From Hymenopus coronatus (lineage: Eukaryota; Arthropoda; Insecta; Mantodea; Hymenopodidae), in the NCBI GenBank assembly GCA_030762935.1, contig CM060884.1:74031196-74095195 (forward strand): 64,000 nt of DNA, written 5' to 3'. Below the pieces are notes generated by a model. The model was not told the origin of the DNA. It saw nothing but the letters and a program-made list of their open reading frames with translations, and made no database searches. Positions 32,757-45,480 of this stretch are shown piece after piece (position 1 is the first letter of the stretch; each line of letters opens with the position of its first letter). Both the position numbers and the translations under genes were made by a program.

Positions 32757-34570
32757 TTCTTTCTCTACACGTACTATGTACATAGTGCATAGAGAAGGTA
32801 TTGCACTCCACCCAAAAATTCGATACTGATATTTAACTCAAAAACGAAAATTCTGTAAAATACCAAATTGGTATTTAAGATAAGTATCTTCCAGGGATGC
32901 GATACGAAGATTTTGAGACCTGACAAATAAAATGTATATTTTGAATTTTCTGGGAATAGCCTCTGAAGACTACTTTTGCATAACTACTAAATCATTAGAC
33001 ATGGACAAAAATTTACCACAGAAAATGTAGAGCACATTAAAACACACAATTTATGTTATATAGATTTTTTCGTGGAACTTATCGATTTTAAGATATTCCT
33101 TGTTTTTTGTTTCAGCTTTGAAAAACATATTTTTCTCATGCAGGAATTTGCCAACTCCTGTCCATACAAAGAACCTTCAGTCAGTCACATAGCAATCAGC
33201 CTTTGACTATCACTTTAACCTATGGTATTCCCTTATTCCGTTCTACTTACAAAGAAGCGAGTAATAAGATTATTTCTGCTAATTTTTCTCGATTAGTATG
33301 AAGTAAATAGAAGCATAACCTTCTAAACAATAATTTGTTGCATAGATGTAGAGGAAAGTCATGTAAATGGAATACATCAGAATTTTATAAGAAACATTCG
33401 GATTTATTATAACTGCACAGCCTATCCCTTTCAATAGTCCCGTATGTACTATGAAGATAGTGCTAGAGAAGGTATTGTATTCCACCCAAAAATTCGATTT
33501 CGAGATTTCAACGGAAATATATGGTTTTTGAGACCAAAATAAAGCATTTTTAGACGTTTAGACGTTGTCAGCTCCTGGCCATGCAAAGAATCTGATTTCA
33601 ATTCCATAGCAACCACTTTTTAAAACATTTGACTGTCGGTTTAGCCTAGTGTATTCACTTACTTCCCTTGTACGAGTAAGCTTATTAATTACAATTTGTT
33701 AGAGAGTACTAGAGAAAGTCATGTGAATGGAACATATTAGATTTTTACTTTCTCTACACGTACTATGTACATAGTATGTAGAGAAAAATATTGAATTACA
33801 CCCAAAAATTCGAAACCGAGATTTCACCGGAAATACATGTTTCTGACCCCCTGAATCCAATAAAAAAACATTTTTAGAAAAAGGTCCGTGTGTGTATCTG
33901 GGCAGCTTAGCCCAAAACGAAGAGACTGTTAAATACCAAACTTCGTATTTAAGTTTGGTATCTTCCAAGGATGCGACACGAATCTTTTTAAGAATATCTG
34001 CCCATCCCCAACTACCTTTTACATGGAAAAAATTTAAAATTTTTATTTTTTCAAAAATGGTTGTAACGATTTTGATTAAAGTCTCTTATATTTAAGATAT
34101 TTACATGACAAATATATTATATATCTTGAATTTTCTGGGAATAGGTTCTGAAGACTACTTTACTCTTGATGAATTTTGCGGAATTTTACATAACCGCTGA
34201 ATGTAAGATATGGACAAAAGCTTACCACACACAAATGTAGAGCATGTTAAAACACACAATTTATGTTACATGGCTTTTTTCGAGGAGTCAACCATTTCTG
34301 AGATATTTATTGTTATTTTTTTTTATTTAAAAGACATAAACGTTACTCACACGGAAAGCTGTAAACTCCTGGTCATGCATAGAAACGAATTTCATCCATT
34401 TGGCAACCAGATTTTAGAATATTTGTCTATCATTTTAGCTTAGTATATTCTAAGTAACTAAGACACTTTCTGCTAATGCGTATCTCGATCATCATAAAGC
34501 AGACAGAAGAATATGATTTTTAATGTTAATTTGTTACAGCGATGTATGAATAGAACACGTTAGACTTTTG
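32757..34570 (-). mobile_element. three HINE-like copies in head-to-tail tandem
   Basis: Copy a 32757-33385 (good hairpin, interior deletion near 32918). Copy b 33436-33747 (only hairpin end and 5' end remain, interior deleted after AAAGCATTTTTAGACG). Copy c 33748-34570 (full length). The b/c junction is GAATGGAACATATTAGATTTTTACTTTCTCTACACG, a direct end-to-end join. Confidence 0.8.
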
Positions 34571-34574
34571 TCTA

Positions 34575-35395
34575 CGTATAATATCTTTGATAGCTCTCCT
34601 TGCTTCATTAAAATGCTATAGAGTGAGGGTTCGTTATAACGAGGCTGTCCATGCAACCTGATAGGCATATCTGATGGAGTTTGATTCTGCGCGTGACTAT
34701 TGCCTTGCAGAACCTTACTTTTTCAAGTCTAGGCGAGTGGAACTAACGTGTTTGACAGCGCGTTTCGTTATCGCCAGACGTTTAGTCACTGAAAGAGTGT
34801 AGGTTGGCAGGAAATACGTGAGAAAGAGGCCGGGTCTATCTCACTGCCCAATCACAATCTGCTCAGCTTGGCTGCATTTCAAGCCACAGTTTTCCTCAAT
34901 ATCAGTGGTATATACATTTGGAAAATCTTCAATATGCAAGATACCCTATTTAAATTTATTATAGCTTTTCTACTGTAACAGTATATTAGCACGAATTACA
35001 TTTCATTACCTTAATTATTAATTTGCACAGGTTTAGTATAGGAAAGATATTTGCTTCAGCAGCCAAGACTTGGCAGATCTCAGCTCACAACCAGCGAGGG
35101 TAAGAATGTGTTATTGTATACGCCAAGGTTACTTCTTTTGTCAATGCTTTTCTAAGAGCAAGGTTTTGGTGCATAATATGTATGAGTAACAGAGAGATTC
35201 TCAGAGACAGGTTTTTTACTTAAAAGTTCGTAGTTCGGGACTTTTCCATAATAAAGAGCGGTCACTTCGGTAAAATACAATGAACTACCAAAACTAATCA
35301 CGTGATAACTATATTTTCACGCTACCTAGTAACCAATAGAAAGGAGCCCAAAGTTTGGATATTGTGAGTGTAAAACAGCGTGCACAGAAGAAAAG
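34575..35395. other. unassigned stretch
   Basis: 34978-35042 matches 55613-55678 (CAGTATATTA.CACG..TTACATT..TTATTAATTT.CACAG.TTTAGTATA), so part of it is a low-copy repeat. Otherwise nothing recognised. Confidence 0.35.
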
Positions 35396-35397
35396 AG

Positions 35398-35632
35398 CCC
35401 GCCTAGGTGGTGTGGTGGTAGCGTGTCTGTTTCACAAGCAAAATGTGGTGAGATCGTATCTCGCTTAGGGTGAGTTACACGGACAAGTTTTTTTTCGGGG
35501 TTTTCTCTTGTTTTGAGAAGACAAATATCCTATAACTTTAAGCTCCATGGAGCCCGAGATCATTTGAGCATCATTTCACCAGTTTCATTTATGTCCAATA
35601 TGACCAATCAGATTAAAAGACGTTAAACTTAT
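35398..35632 (+). mobile_element. SINE-A, tRNA-derived
   Basis: GCCCGCCTAGGTGGTGTGGTGGTAGCGTG (A box), GAGATCGTATCTCGC (degraded box B), then the SINE-A body (GTTACACGGACAAG..GAGAAGACAAATATCCTATAACTTTAAGCTCC) to AGATTAAAAGACGTTAAAC. Confidence 0.65.
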
Positions 35633-35886
35633 TAAAAAAAAGGTGACTGAATGTAAGTTCCGTTTTGAATTGTTGGTTCCTGATTATTTGACAATCTTAC
35701 GCGAAAAGGTGCAGTTACCGTATAAGTTGATGTGTCAAGTTTTATATCACGTGATAGTGAAGTAAGTGATAACTATTAACGTGGAAATGAGAAACCTTAT
35801 AGGTAGAAGAAATAACTTCAGTTGTAAGCATATATTACTAAATCTACAAGAACTTTGTCAGAAGTCACTCGACGGATTAATTCCTC

Positions 35887-35934
<48 letters not shown>

Positions 35935-36112
35935 TATGAATAAACAGCATAAATTCTGAGGAATCTAGTGAAGTACTTATTTTTGTGAGTCTACCCAGTG
36001 TGACGTACCCATGTCGTTCTTCCTGTCCTCAGTGAGAGTCGATGTTGTGTGTTCTAATATTGATGAGCCTAGCCAGCGCATCACTGAACATCAAAGAGGT
36101 ATGTACACACAT
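35633..36112. other. unassigned stretch with (ATA)n at 35887-35932
   Basis: Apart from the AAT/ATA trinucleotide microsatellite, nothing recognisable was seen. Confidence 0.5.
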
Positions 36113-36113
36113 A

Positions 36114-36978
36114 TTACTTTTCTCTAACCCAGTATGTACTATGCACCAAGGGATAGAGAAGGTTTTGTATTCGACCCAAAATACAATACCGAGATTTTAC
36201 TGGAAATACATGATTTGAGTACCTGAATCCAGAAAAGGCATTTTTGGTAAAAAGGTCCGTGTGTGCGTGTGAGTGTCTGCTTATGTGTGTGGGCAGCATA
36301 AATCAAAATAAAAAAAAATCCGTTAAAAACCAATGGTATCTTCCCAGGATGCGACACGAAGATTTACAAGAAAAATACCCCCAATCCAACTACCCTTTAC
36401 ATGGAGCTTTTTTCAAAAATGTTGATTTTCTCAAAAATGCCTCTAACAATTTTGAATAAAATATCGTACATTAAAAATATTTACCTCACAAATAAAATGT
36501 ATATCTTGAATTTTCTGGGAATAGGCTCTGATGAGTACTTTACTGTAGATGAATTTTACGGAATTTTGAATAACTGCTAAACCGTAAAAGATGGACAAAA
36601 ACTTACCACACAAAAGTGTAGAGCACGTTAAAACACACAATTTATGTTATATACATTTTTTTCATGGAGTTGATCGTTTTTTAAATATTCCTTGTTATTG
36701 GTTTCAGCTTTAAAATACGTGTATATTTCTCATAAAGGAATTTGTCAACTCCTGTCCATGCAAACAAAGGAACTTCAGTCACATAGCAACCAGCTTTTGT
36801 CTATCACTTTAACCTATCGTACTCCCTTATTTCACTCCTACTTACAAGAAAATAAGTAATAAGCTCATTTCTGCTATTTTTTCTCGATTAGCATGAAGTA
36901 AATAGAAGTATAAGCTTTTTAAGAATAATTTGTTGCACAGTTGTAAAGAAAGTCATATGAAAGGTACACATCAGATTT
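36114..36978 (-). mobile_element. HINE-like element, full length
   Basis: Diverged hairpin TTCTCTAACCCAGTATGTACTATGCACCAAGGGATAGAGAAGG; 5' end TTGTAAAGAAAGTCATATGAAAGGTACACATCAGATTTTT. Confidence 0.8.
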
Positions 36979-37167
36979 TTACAAATAAAGTTTTCCCCAT
37001 ACTGGACAGTTTATTTATCCAAAAAAAATGTACCTATATATCTGAAAAGCGCCTCGAAATATGCGTAATGAAATTTCCGTTTAGTGTTTTGATGCTGCTT
37101 ATGGATTGGTTTATAAAATTTATTGGTATAACTATGAGTTATTTTTGTGTAACTCTAAGCACTTAAG

Positions 37168-37492
37168 CAACATTCGGCAAAATTCATCCAGAATAAAGAG
37201 GTCTTTAGAGACTATTACCAGAAAATTCAAGATATACATGTTACTTTAGATGTAAATATATCTAAACTTAAATACCAAGTTTGGTATTTTACCGACTTAT
37301 CGTTTTTGAGTTATCGTGTTCACAGACACACGGGCATATAAACACACGGACTTTTTTTCCAAAAATATTTTGTTTAGAGAAAGGGGACCCTAAAACATAT
37401 ATTTCCGGTGAAATCTCAGTATCGAATTTTTGGGTGGAGCGGAATACCTTCTCAATACACTATGTATATAGTACGTGTAGAAAATATAAAAA
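37168..37492 (+). mobile_element. HINE-like element, 5'-truncated, shortened
   Basis: From CAACATTCGGCAAAATTCATCCAG to CCTTCTCAATACACTATGTATATAGTACGTGTAGAAAATATAAAA. The segment between about 37258 and 37262 is internally deleted. Confidence 0.75.
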
Positions 37493-37789
37493 TTGCCTTA
37501 ACATTTGATGCAAGAGTCATTAAACCAGCGGAACGCTCTGAAATGCGTTTCAAATCACTTGTTCTCCTCCTTAGGAGAATTGAGACAAACTTTATGAAGA
37601 CCTCACTAAGCGGACACAAATATTTTCTTTTCTCCGTCACATATGTACGACGCACATTCTTCTACAAGTTTTTCAGTTTTCAGTACTGCCTTGGATTTCG
37701 TCTTATCTCTGCCCTTTCACTCCTCTTTTCTGCATGCCTTTAAAACACCCTAGTAGCAATTATTAGGGGTTCTTCAAGGCTTTTTAATT

Positions 37790-38612
37790 TCTGTGTATGT
37801 AATGTACAGAGAAGGTATTGTATTCCTCCCCAAAATTCGATACCGAGGTTTCACCAAGAATACTTGTTTTCGGGTCCCCTGTATCCAAGGGTCTCTGTGA
37901 TCCTTGTATTTTTAGAAAAAGATCCGTGTGTGTGTCCGTGTGTCTGTAAACACGTTAAGTCCAAAACAAAAAGTCCCCAAAATACCAAACTTAGTATCTT
38001 CCAAGGATGCGACACGAATGTTTTTAGAAAAATCCTTCACCCCAAACTACCCTTCACATAGCAAACATTCGAAAATTTTGTTTAGCTCAAAAATGGCTAT
38101 CGAATTTGTTTAAAATACAATATATTAATTATATTTACAGAGCAAATTATGTATATATATCTTGAAATTCCTGAGAATTGCTTCTGAAGACTTGTGTATT
38201 CGCATAAGTTTTGCTGCTTTTAGCATAACTTTCAAACCGTAGCAGACAGACAAATCCTTACAGCACAAAATATGCAGATATTGTTAAAGGACACAGTTAT
38301 ACCTTTTCCTTGGAGATGACTATTTTAGAGATATACTTTGTTATTGGTTTTAGTTTTGCAATACTTTAAATGTTTTCACATATGCGAATTTATCGATCCC
38401 TGGCAATACAAAGAAACGGGATTTCATCCATAAGGCAACCAGCTTTTAAAAGGTTTGACTAACACTTTAGCCCAGTATATTTCCTTATTTCCTTTTTAAT
38501 TACAAGAAAGCAAATAATAAGGATAAGTTCTGCTGATGTCCAACACAATTAGCATGAATTAGAAAAAGAATAAGCTTTTTAACAATCAATTGTTACCGAG
38601 AAGTAGACAACG
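37790..38612 (-). mobile_element. HINE-like element, nearly full length
   Basis: Only half of the hairpin remains (GTATGTAATGTACAGAGAAGGTATTG). The interior is complete, and the 5' end stops at ATTGTTACCGAGAAGTAGACAAC. Confidence 0.75.
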
Positions 38613-38864
38613 CCTTGGAACTTATCTCACCCGCAGCACAGCTATGACAGAGTAGTTGCTGAACGTTCTGTTCCCAAACTTAAAACAGGAGGTCGTTCAG
38701 ATTATAAATATATCAGTTAGGTTTTGTTAACGAACTATTTATTTCTTGTGCATAAAAAATTATTGTCGACAACTCATTGCGATTGCTCTGGAAGCTTATA
38801 GACTCTATTTCTCCAAAATTTGGGGTTTCTGGTTGATGATCTCTTCGAAGTTCAATCTGGGAAC

Positions 38865-39422
38865 AGATTTTGAAGATCTCATTATTCTGAATGAATTTTG
38901 CATAACTGGTAAATCGTAGGAGATAGACAAGACTTTACTACACAAAAATGTGGATCACGTTAAACACACAATTTATGTCATTACGTCTTTTTCGTGGAAG
39001 TGACTATTTCTGATATATTTCTTGTTATTTGTTACAGATTTAAAATACTTACAACGTTGCTCACACAGTAAGCTGTAAACTCTTGGCCCTGCATAGAAAC
39101 GGATTTAAATCATTCGCAACCAGCTTTTAAAATATTCGACTGTTGTTTTAGATTAGTGTATTCCCTTATTTTCCTTCTTCTTAACAAGGAAGCAGACAAT
39201 TTCTGCTAATGTTTATCTCTTTTATCATAAAGTAGCAAGAAGAATAAGCTTTTTAATAATAATTTCTTACAGAGATATAGAAAAAGTCGTCTCACCCTCC
39301 AATGCTGCACCCCATCCATGACGTCTGAAGTGGACCGAGATGGGGGACGCAGCGGCCAAGGTTCCCCGTGAGCTGTCGTGCCATGGAGTTATATAGAAAA
39401 AGTAATATGAGTATAACACATC
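38865..39422 (-). mobile_element. HINE-like 5' part with a SINE-C insertion
   Basis: From ATTTTGAAGATCTCATTATTCTGAATGAATTTTGC to GAGTATAACACATCAGATTTTT. A SINE-C fragment (39292-39388) lies inside, and the next full copy follows directly. Confidence 0.75.
39292..39388 (+). mobile_element. SINE-C, 5'-truncated, with target duplication
   Basis: CTCACCCTCCAATGCTGCACCCCATCCATGACG..GGGGGACGCAGCGGCCAAGG..GTCGTGCCATGGA matches 60538-60650. It is flanked on both sides by ATATAGAAAAAGT, a 13-bp target-site duplication, the signature of LINE-type retroposition. Confidence 0.85.
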
Positions 39423-39423
39423 A

Positions 39424-40272
39424 GATTTTTACTTTCTCTACACGTACTATGTACATAGTCTATAGAGAAAGTATTGTAATGCACCCAAAAATTTGATACC
39501 GAGATTTCACCGGAAATATATGTTTTGGGTCCCCCTGAAACCTAAAAAAGCTTTTTTACAAAAAGGTCCGTGTGTGTCTGTGGACAGCATAGCTCAAAAG
39601 CGTAAAGACCGTTAAATACCAAAATTGGTGCTTAAGTTTGGTATCTTCCAAGAATGCGACACGAAGATGTTCAAGAAAATCCCACGATCCCTAGCTACCT
39701 TTTACATGGAACTTTTTCCGAAAATTTTGATTTTTATAACAATTTCTCTAATGATTTTAATTAAAATGTCAAATATTAAAGATATTTACCTCACAAATAA
39801 AATGTATATCTTGAATTTTATGGGAATAGTTTCTGAAGACTACTTTATTCTGGATGAATTTTACGGAATTTTGCATAACTGCTAAACCGTAAGGTGGACA
39901 AAAACTTAACACACAAAAAAATGTAGAACACATTAAAACACACAATTTATGCCATGTGTATATTTTTTTCGTGGAATTGATGGTTTTTGACATATTCCTT
40001 GTTTTTGGTTTCAGCTTTGTAAAATGATACTTTTCTCGTACAAATTCCTGTACATATAAAGAAAGGAACTTCAGTCACATAGCAACCAGCTTATGATTAT
40101 ATGTTTAGCCTATAGTACTCCCTTATTTCCCCTCTACTTACAAGGAAGCAAGTAATAAGACTATTTCTGCTATTTTGTTCTGGATTAAAATGAAGTAAAT
40201 AGGGCAATAAGCTTGTTAACAATAATTTGTTGCAGAGATGTAGAGAAAGTCATGTGAATGGAACACATCAGG
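39424..40272 (-). mobile_element. HINE-like element, full length
   Basis: Hairpin ACTTTCTCTACACGTACTATGTACATAGTCTATAGAGAAAG; 5' end GATGTAGAGAAAGTCATGTGAATGGAACACATCAGG. Confidence 0.85.
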
Positions 40273-40274
40273 TT

Positions 40275-40730
40275 CATTCTTTACAGAGAGAGGTGACAGG
40301 CATCGTTTTCTCTTTTTTAACTGTCCGAATTGAGTTGAGCATGGCTGTCAGTATTAACGTGTTCGAAAATGAGGGACATTCATATTTACATCTCTTTGAC
40401 TTAGCTTCTTCTGTTTCATTCTTTTGAGCGAGTGCTGATGAAGTTATGTAGAGGTCTCTGTACAATTTTTAGTTTCTGTGATATGTCTTTGATGTCGAGT
40501 GCTGTTTGAAATCGTAATGAGAAATGTACGTTCATTTCAATGTATGAGTTGACTGCACTTGTCTTTGAGGCTGCTACTCATATGATTTTCGTTTGCTGTC
40601 ATACACCGCGCTATAAAATTATTGCTGACACGATAATTCTTCTCTGGTGGCGTGGTTCAAGAGCTATGATTCTCATCTCTGCTTCTCCAACTAAATAACT
40701 TTATTTACAAAGCTCTTCTTAATAAAACAA
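40275..40730. other. unassigned stretch
   Basis: No repeat or gene recognised; two short overlapping ORFs on opposite strands only. Confidence 0.35.
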
Positions 40731-40732
40731 TC

Positions 40733-41638
40733 ATATGTGTTCCATTCGCATGACTTTCTCTACATCTCTGTAACTAATTACTGTTAAAAAAACTTATGTT
40801 TCTATTTACTTCATAATATTCGAAAAAACATTAGAAAAATGGTCGTATTACTTACTTCCTAGTAAGTAGGAGTGAAATAAAGGTGTACCATAGGTTAAAG
40901 TGATTGTCAAAAGTTGGTTGCTATGTGACAAGTTCCTTTGTTTGAATGGAGAATTTTTTTCAAATTCCTGTATGAGAAAAGTTAAGTTTTTTTAAAGCTG
41001 AAACCATTTACAACGAATATCTCAAAAACACTAGAAACAAAACTTTTTAAGCATAAATTGTGTGTTTTAACGTGCCCTACAAAGTTTTATATATTAAGTT
41101 TCTGTCTATATCTTACGGTTTACCAGTTATGCAAAATTCCACAAAACTCATCTAAAATAAAGTTATCCTCAGAAGATATTCCCAGAAAATTCAAAATATA
41201 CATTTTGTTTGTTATGTAAAAATGTTTAATATATGATACTTTAATAAAAATAGCAGGTTTTGAGAAAATCAAACTTTTCTAAAATTTTTGCAAGTAATGG
41301 GTGGTTGGGTGGTGGGGGATTTTCTTGAAAATCCTCGTGTCGCATCCTTGGAGGATACCAAGTTTTGTATTTAAGGTTCTTTTCGAATTTGAGCTATATT
41401 GTACACAGAAACACGCACGCATACACAAACGTGGAAAGCTTTATTCTAAAAATGCTTTTTTAGATTCGGGGGACCCAAAGCATGTATTTGCGGTAATATT
41501 TGGTATCCAATTTTTGCGTGCAATAATATACCTTATAAATACACTATGTACATAGTACGTTTAGAGAAAATAAAAATTATGTATAGCTTTGTAAAAAATT
41601 ATTATTACATTCTTCATGCTAAACGAGATAACACTATG
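40733..41638 (+). mobile_element. HINE-like element plus the start of a second 5' module
   Basis: Full copy 40733-41578 (CAATCATATGTGTTCCATTCGCATGAC to ATACACTATGTACATAGTACGTTTAGAGAAAATAAAAATT). A partial 5' module follows (41579-41638: AGCTTTGTAAAAAATTATTATTACATTCTTCATGCTAAACGAG), broken by the inverted tRNA-like element. Confidence 0.75.
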
Positions 41639-41639
41639 T

Positions 41640-41990
41640 CTTGTTTGGATAGGTGGAGTTAGACTGAAAAGTGCAATGCCATAGCCGAGATCTGAGCCAT
41701 GGATCTCCCGGTTTCTAGCCGGTTGCTCTGCCACTGAGCTACAAAGTACTTGCAACATTGGAGTTGTCATCTCAAAATAATTTGAGATCACCGGGAAACA
41801 TGAGAGTCAGTTAAGAAATGCAATGCTATACGGGCAGGTTGCCAGGTTAACTCAGTGGCAGAGCAACCGGCTAGAGATCGAGAGATTCGTGGTTCAAATC
41901 CCGGCTATAACATGGAATTTTTCAGTCTGACTTCACCTATCCAGCTCCTGTCCTACACATGGCTTGTGTGAAAAAACAATTATTCCAATT
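41640..41990. mobile_element. inverted-repeat element with tRNA-like arms, compact copy
   Basis: Left arm GGATAGGTGGAGTTAGACTGAAAAGTGCAATG..AGCCGGTTGCTCTGCCACTGAGCTAC; right arm GTTAACTCAGTGGCAGAGCAACCGGCTAGAGATCGAGAG..GTGGTTCAAATCCCGG..TTTTTCAGTCTGACTTCACCTATCC. Boxes A and B are intact in the right arm. The central spacer is about 80 bp. The outer right end (TCCTACACATGGCTTGTGTG..CAATTATTCCAATTATACC) matches the outer left end of the 25173 copy. Confidence 0.75.
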
Positions 41991-41994
41991 ATAC

Positions 41995-42990
41995 CTTGTT
42001 ACTTAGTTTGGATAATATACTGCAGATTGCATTAAATAATTCTGAAACACCATTTCGTAATACAGTACAGAATCTTGGAGTTTGGATGGAGCAAAAATTA
42101 CACTAGAAAACGGAAAATACACATGTATGTAAAAAGGTATCCTCAGTAGTATATTCTTTAAAACTTTCTACCAACTTCAGTTAAGAAAATATTAACAGAA
42201 ACACTTGTGAAGCCCCGTTTTGATTAATATGACACTCTTTTTACCAGCAAAATTGGAAACTTGACTCTAAGACTTCAAGGGGCTCAGAATACGCTTTGTA
42301 CGGAATCTCCGTCGATTTGATCATGTTACACCATCACTCAAAACACTTAAATGGCTTCAGCTTAGGGATAGAAGTAAATGGTATTCTCTATCAACTCCTT
42401 CATTCTCGCATTCCAAACTATCTAAATGTTCGCTTCAAATATCTTTCCGACTGTCATAACCGAGAAACTCGCTCACGACACTCTTTCCTTCTTACTATAC
42501 CTGCTCTTCTCTATTCATCATCTTTTACAATAGATATAGCTCGTCTTTGCAATTCCCTCCCTGAAGACGTAAGGGACTGTCGGAACGTTATATTATCAAG
42601 CAGAAAGTTATGGCTTATATTTGTAATCAAACCTAATCTGCTGCTACATTAATATACATCACAACTTTCATTTGTTGTCACTAATATTTTAAGTGCTGGC
42701 AAGTAATATGCATTTCAATTGTAAATATCACTAATTTGTGTTTCAACCTACAGAATATTTTACTTCAAATAATTTTGTTTACAGTTTTTTCTTTCCATTT
42801 CAGTATATCGGTTGCATCTTTCTATATATGTTTTTATTAAGATTTATGCAATTGTATTTTTGTTCTTTCTTCTTTTATTCCTTGTATCATTGCTGTATTA
42901 AATTTAATGTATTGCCCGGTAGAATGGAAGCGAAGGCCTTATGGCCTTAACTCCAACCAGGATAGATAAATAAATAAAGTAATAATAAAT
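41995..42990 (+). pseudogene. LINE ORF2 C-terminus and 3' UTR, frameshifted
   Basis: CR1/L2-like pattern spread over frames: QNLGVWMEQKLH, CKKVSSVVYSLKL, LPTSVKKILTETLVKPRFD (in-frame TAA follows), RRFDHVTPSLKTLKWLQLRDR near 42310-42375, then YQLLHSRIPNYL..HNRETRSRHSF and ARLCNSLPEDVRDC. The 3' UTR ends GGCCTTATGGCCTTAACTCC..CCAGGATAGATAAATAAATAAAG. The copy is 5'-truncated and inactive. Confidence 0.7.
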
Positions 42991-43044
42991 AGCACTCAAA
43001 TGTCATAGACCTAAAATTACAGATACTGTCTCACAAATAATGTC

Positions 43045-44065
43045 GTTTTTTAAGAAAAACAATTGTTTGAAATGTGTTCTGACAAGCAATTAGCTAATCT
43101 TCAAAATGCAGACCATTAGATTCAATGAGCAATCTTACAGCGAGGTTTATTATCCCACGATGGTACCAGACTCTGGTTTTTGATGCGAAGAATTCGGTGA
43201 GACCAACTTGCACTGCTTCAATGTTGTCAAAATTTCTTCCACGTACAAAATGGGCCATGGATCAAAAAATATGATAATCTGATGGCGTTAGATCAAGGCT
43301 GTATGCTGGGTATGGTGGTAGATGTTTTTTTGTGCAGTATGGAGTCTTGCATTGTCCTGTTGCAATAGAGCTCTATTTCGGTTAACTAATGCTGGGTATC
43401 TCCGTCTCAAAATTTCATGAACTCGTTCCAGTTGTTGAGAATAAAGATCCGCATCAATCGCTCGCTCGTTTGGAACAAACGAATCACACCTTCAAAATTC
43501 CACCAGACACACAACATTACTTTGGGACCGAACTGGTTTCTTTTAACGATGACTTTGGTAGGTTGGCGGGGATCAAGCCAAGGCATCAGGTTTTTGGTAA
43601 TATACTAATTTTTCATCACAAATGACTATTATCCTAACAAATCTATCATCCATGGGATTACAGATAAGTTGATGACAGATATCCACTCCACGTTGAGCCT
43701 GTTGAGGTGTCAGTTCATGAGGTGCAGATCTGCAGCTTCTGTATGATTTTCCAAGTGTCTTAATGTGACGATGTATGGTATCGTTTGATCCACCAAGTTC
43801 TTCTGAAAGTCTACGGGTACTTTTCTGCGGGTTTTCTCCCAAACTTGGCGTGTATCTTCAATATTTCATACTTTAGATTTTCCAGAACGTGGTAAATCTT
43901 TAGCGTTTTCGTCTCCATTGTTGAAACGTTGGAACCATCGTTGTGTCACACGCTCACTAACGACACCTTCTCCTTGCACTTCACATATTCTTCAGCAGCG
44001 GCTTTATAATCTTGTTTCCCGTAGTCCTTTAGAAGGACTCTTAAGTTCAAACTCCATTATCTCCA
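43045..44065 (-). pseudogene. mariner-family transposase pseudogene
   Basis: On the minus strand, starting near 44060: an N-terminal helix-turn-helix region ERVTQRWFQRFNNGDENAKD and LPRSGKSK, then STRRLSEELGGSNDTIHRHIK, HELTPQQAQRGVDICHQLI, VICDEKLVYY (first Asp), LLQQDNARLHTA (second Asp), LDLTPSDYHIF (third Asp), and HFVRGRNFDNIEAVQVGL. The three catalytic Asp residues are all visible, but stops (one after SGKSKV) and several frameshifts separate them. Source function: DNA cut-and-paste transposition; this copy is dead. Confidence 0.8.
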
Positions 44066-44129
44066 TTTTGTGATTGTTTATTAACAACTGAAGACTGATA
44101 CATGCTCGCAATGTACGCAACACTAGCCA

Positions 44130-45480
44130 TGGCATCCTCTAAATATCATTACCAAACCAAAGAAACCCAATACATTTTCAAAACACCAAAATAATAAAAA
44201 CCGACATTACTTGTGAGACGATCTAATACTAGTTTTCCCAACATTTGAGCTCCTCTGTGTAATATGAGAACAATAATTCCATTTTTTATTTTGAATATAA
44301 CATAAAATAAAATACATATATGTGTATATTTATAAAATAATATATTTATTGAAGTAGGGTCAAAGTAACACATTAAGGGCAACATTAGCTGTAGTTTTTG
44401 TCCAGAGTCTCAATAATTTATCAGATAAGAATGATTTATAATGAGAATTGATTGCAATATTCAAACTTGAAAGATAATTGAAGAAGAAGGATGTCCAACA
44501 TTTTCGGTATACAATATTGTAGCTCAGCAGCTTTGCCTTATATATTATTCGGAATTTGTGTAAACAGTCCGTGAGAGTTGACAGTTATTCATGTTTTAAA
44601 AATTGCTGCAGTAGAATATGAAATCCTAAGATTTACAAAGAAACAATATTAAATTGTATGTTAAACTTTAAAACCTATTTTCTCCTGTTTTTATTTTTCA
44701 GCATTTTCAATCACTTACGGTATGCTGGCCATACCAAATCTAGAAAAATCTAAATCTCATTAAGGATACCAATCTTTGAAAATTGACCAAAAACTGCAAA
44801 AAATGAAACAATTGTTTTTTGCCTAATTACATAATGTAAAGCCCGTGGTTCGATTTCCTATAGTTTTTATTACCATGTAGGGCTTTAAACCACAACACGT
44901 GACGATTTAGATGGCTGGCTGTAAGTGGGTGTGGTGCTTTAACCTTTGCACTGTGATGAAAAATGTTCATAGACCCAAAATTTGGTTTTGTCCAATAACG
45001 TTTGGCGTTAAATATGCCTGTTTCAAGTTGAAAACACAATAATAGGTACTAATAACTAAAAAAAAGAGAGTATAGTAATATGTTTCAAAATTTACAAAGC
45101 AGTTCTCACACCAGGTGCTTCTACCTGCCCCGTCATCATCCAGGCATGCCATACCATCGATTATTTAACCTGGGCCCTCTCCATCCTAAACCACAGGTGA
45201 GATAGAGACCCGGCGGTTTGTGTATACTTATAGAATAATACATTTTTCGAAGTTGTGTGAAAGGGCACATTAAGGGCAACATTAGCTCCAGTTTTTGTTC
45301 AGAGTCTGAATACTTTATTATGGTAACATTTTTCTGCCTATAATTTATCAGATAAGAATGATTTATAATGAGAGTTGAATGCAATATTCACATTTTAAAG
45401 ATAATTGATCAAGAAAGGCGTAATGAATTAATTCTACTACCGTATTTTCAGCATACGATATTGTAGTTCAGTCTACAATT
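44130..45480. other. unassigned region holding a 0.2 kb direct duplication
   Basis: 44310-44530 and 45228-45478 share CATTAAGGGCAACATTAGCT, TTTATCAGATAAGAATGATTTATAATGAGA.TTG..TGCAATATTCA, AAAGATAATTGA and ATATTGTAG.TCAG. The second copy has a small insertion. Nothing between them resembles a gene. Possibly an old repeat pair rather than LTRs. Confidence 0.5.

Noticed and set aside
35061..35100. Possible exon ending CAGCGAG/GGTAAGAATG on the plus strand
   Set aside because: Only the donor is good. The acceptor lacks a pyrimidine tract and no partner exon was found nearby.
44310..45478. Direct repeats as LTRs of a small retrotransposon
   Set aside because: The copies lack TG..CA ends, a primer-binding site or any internal coding.
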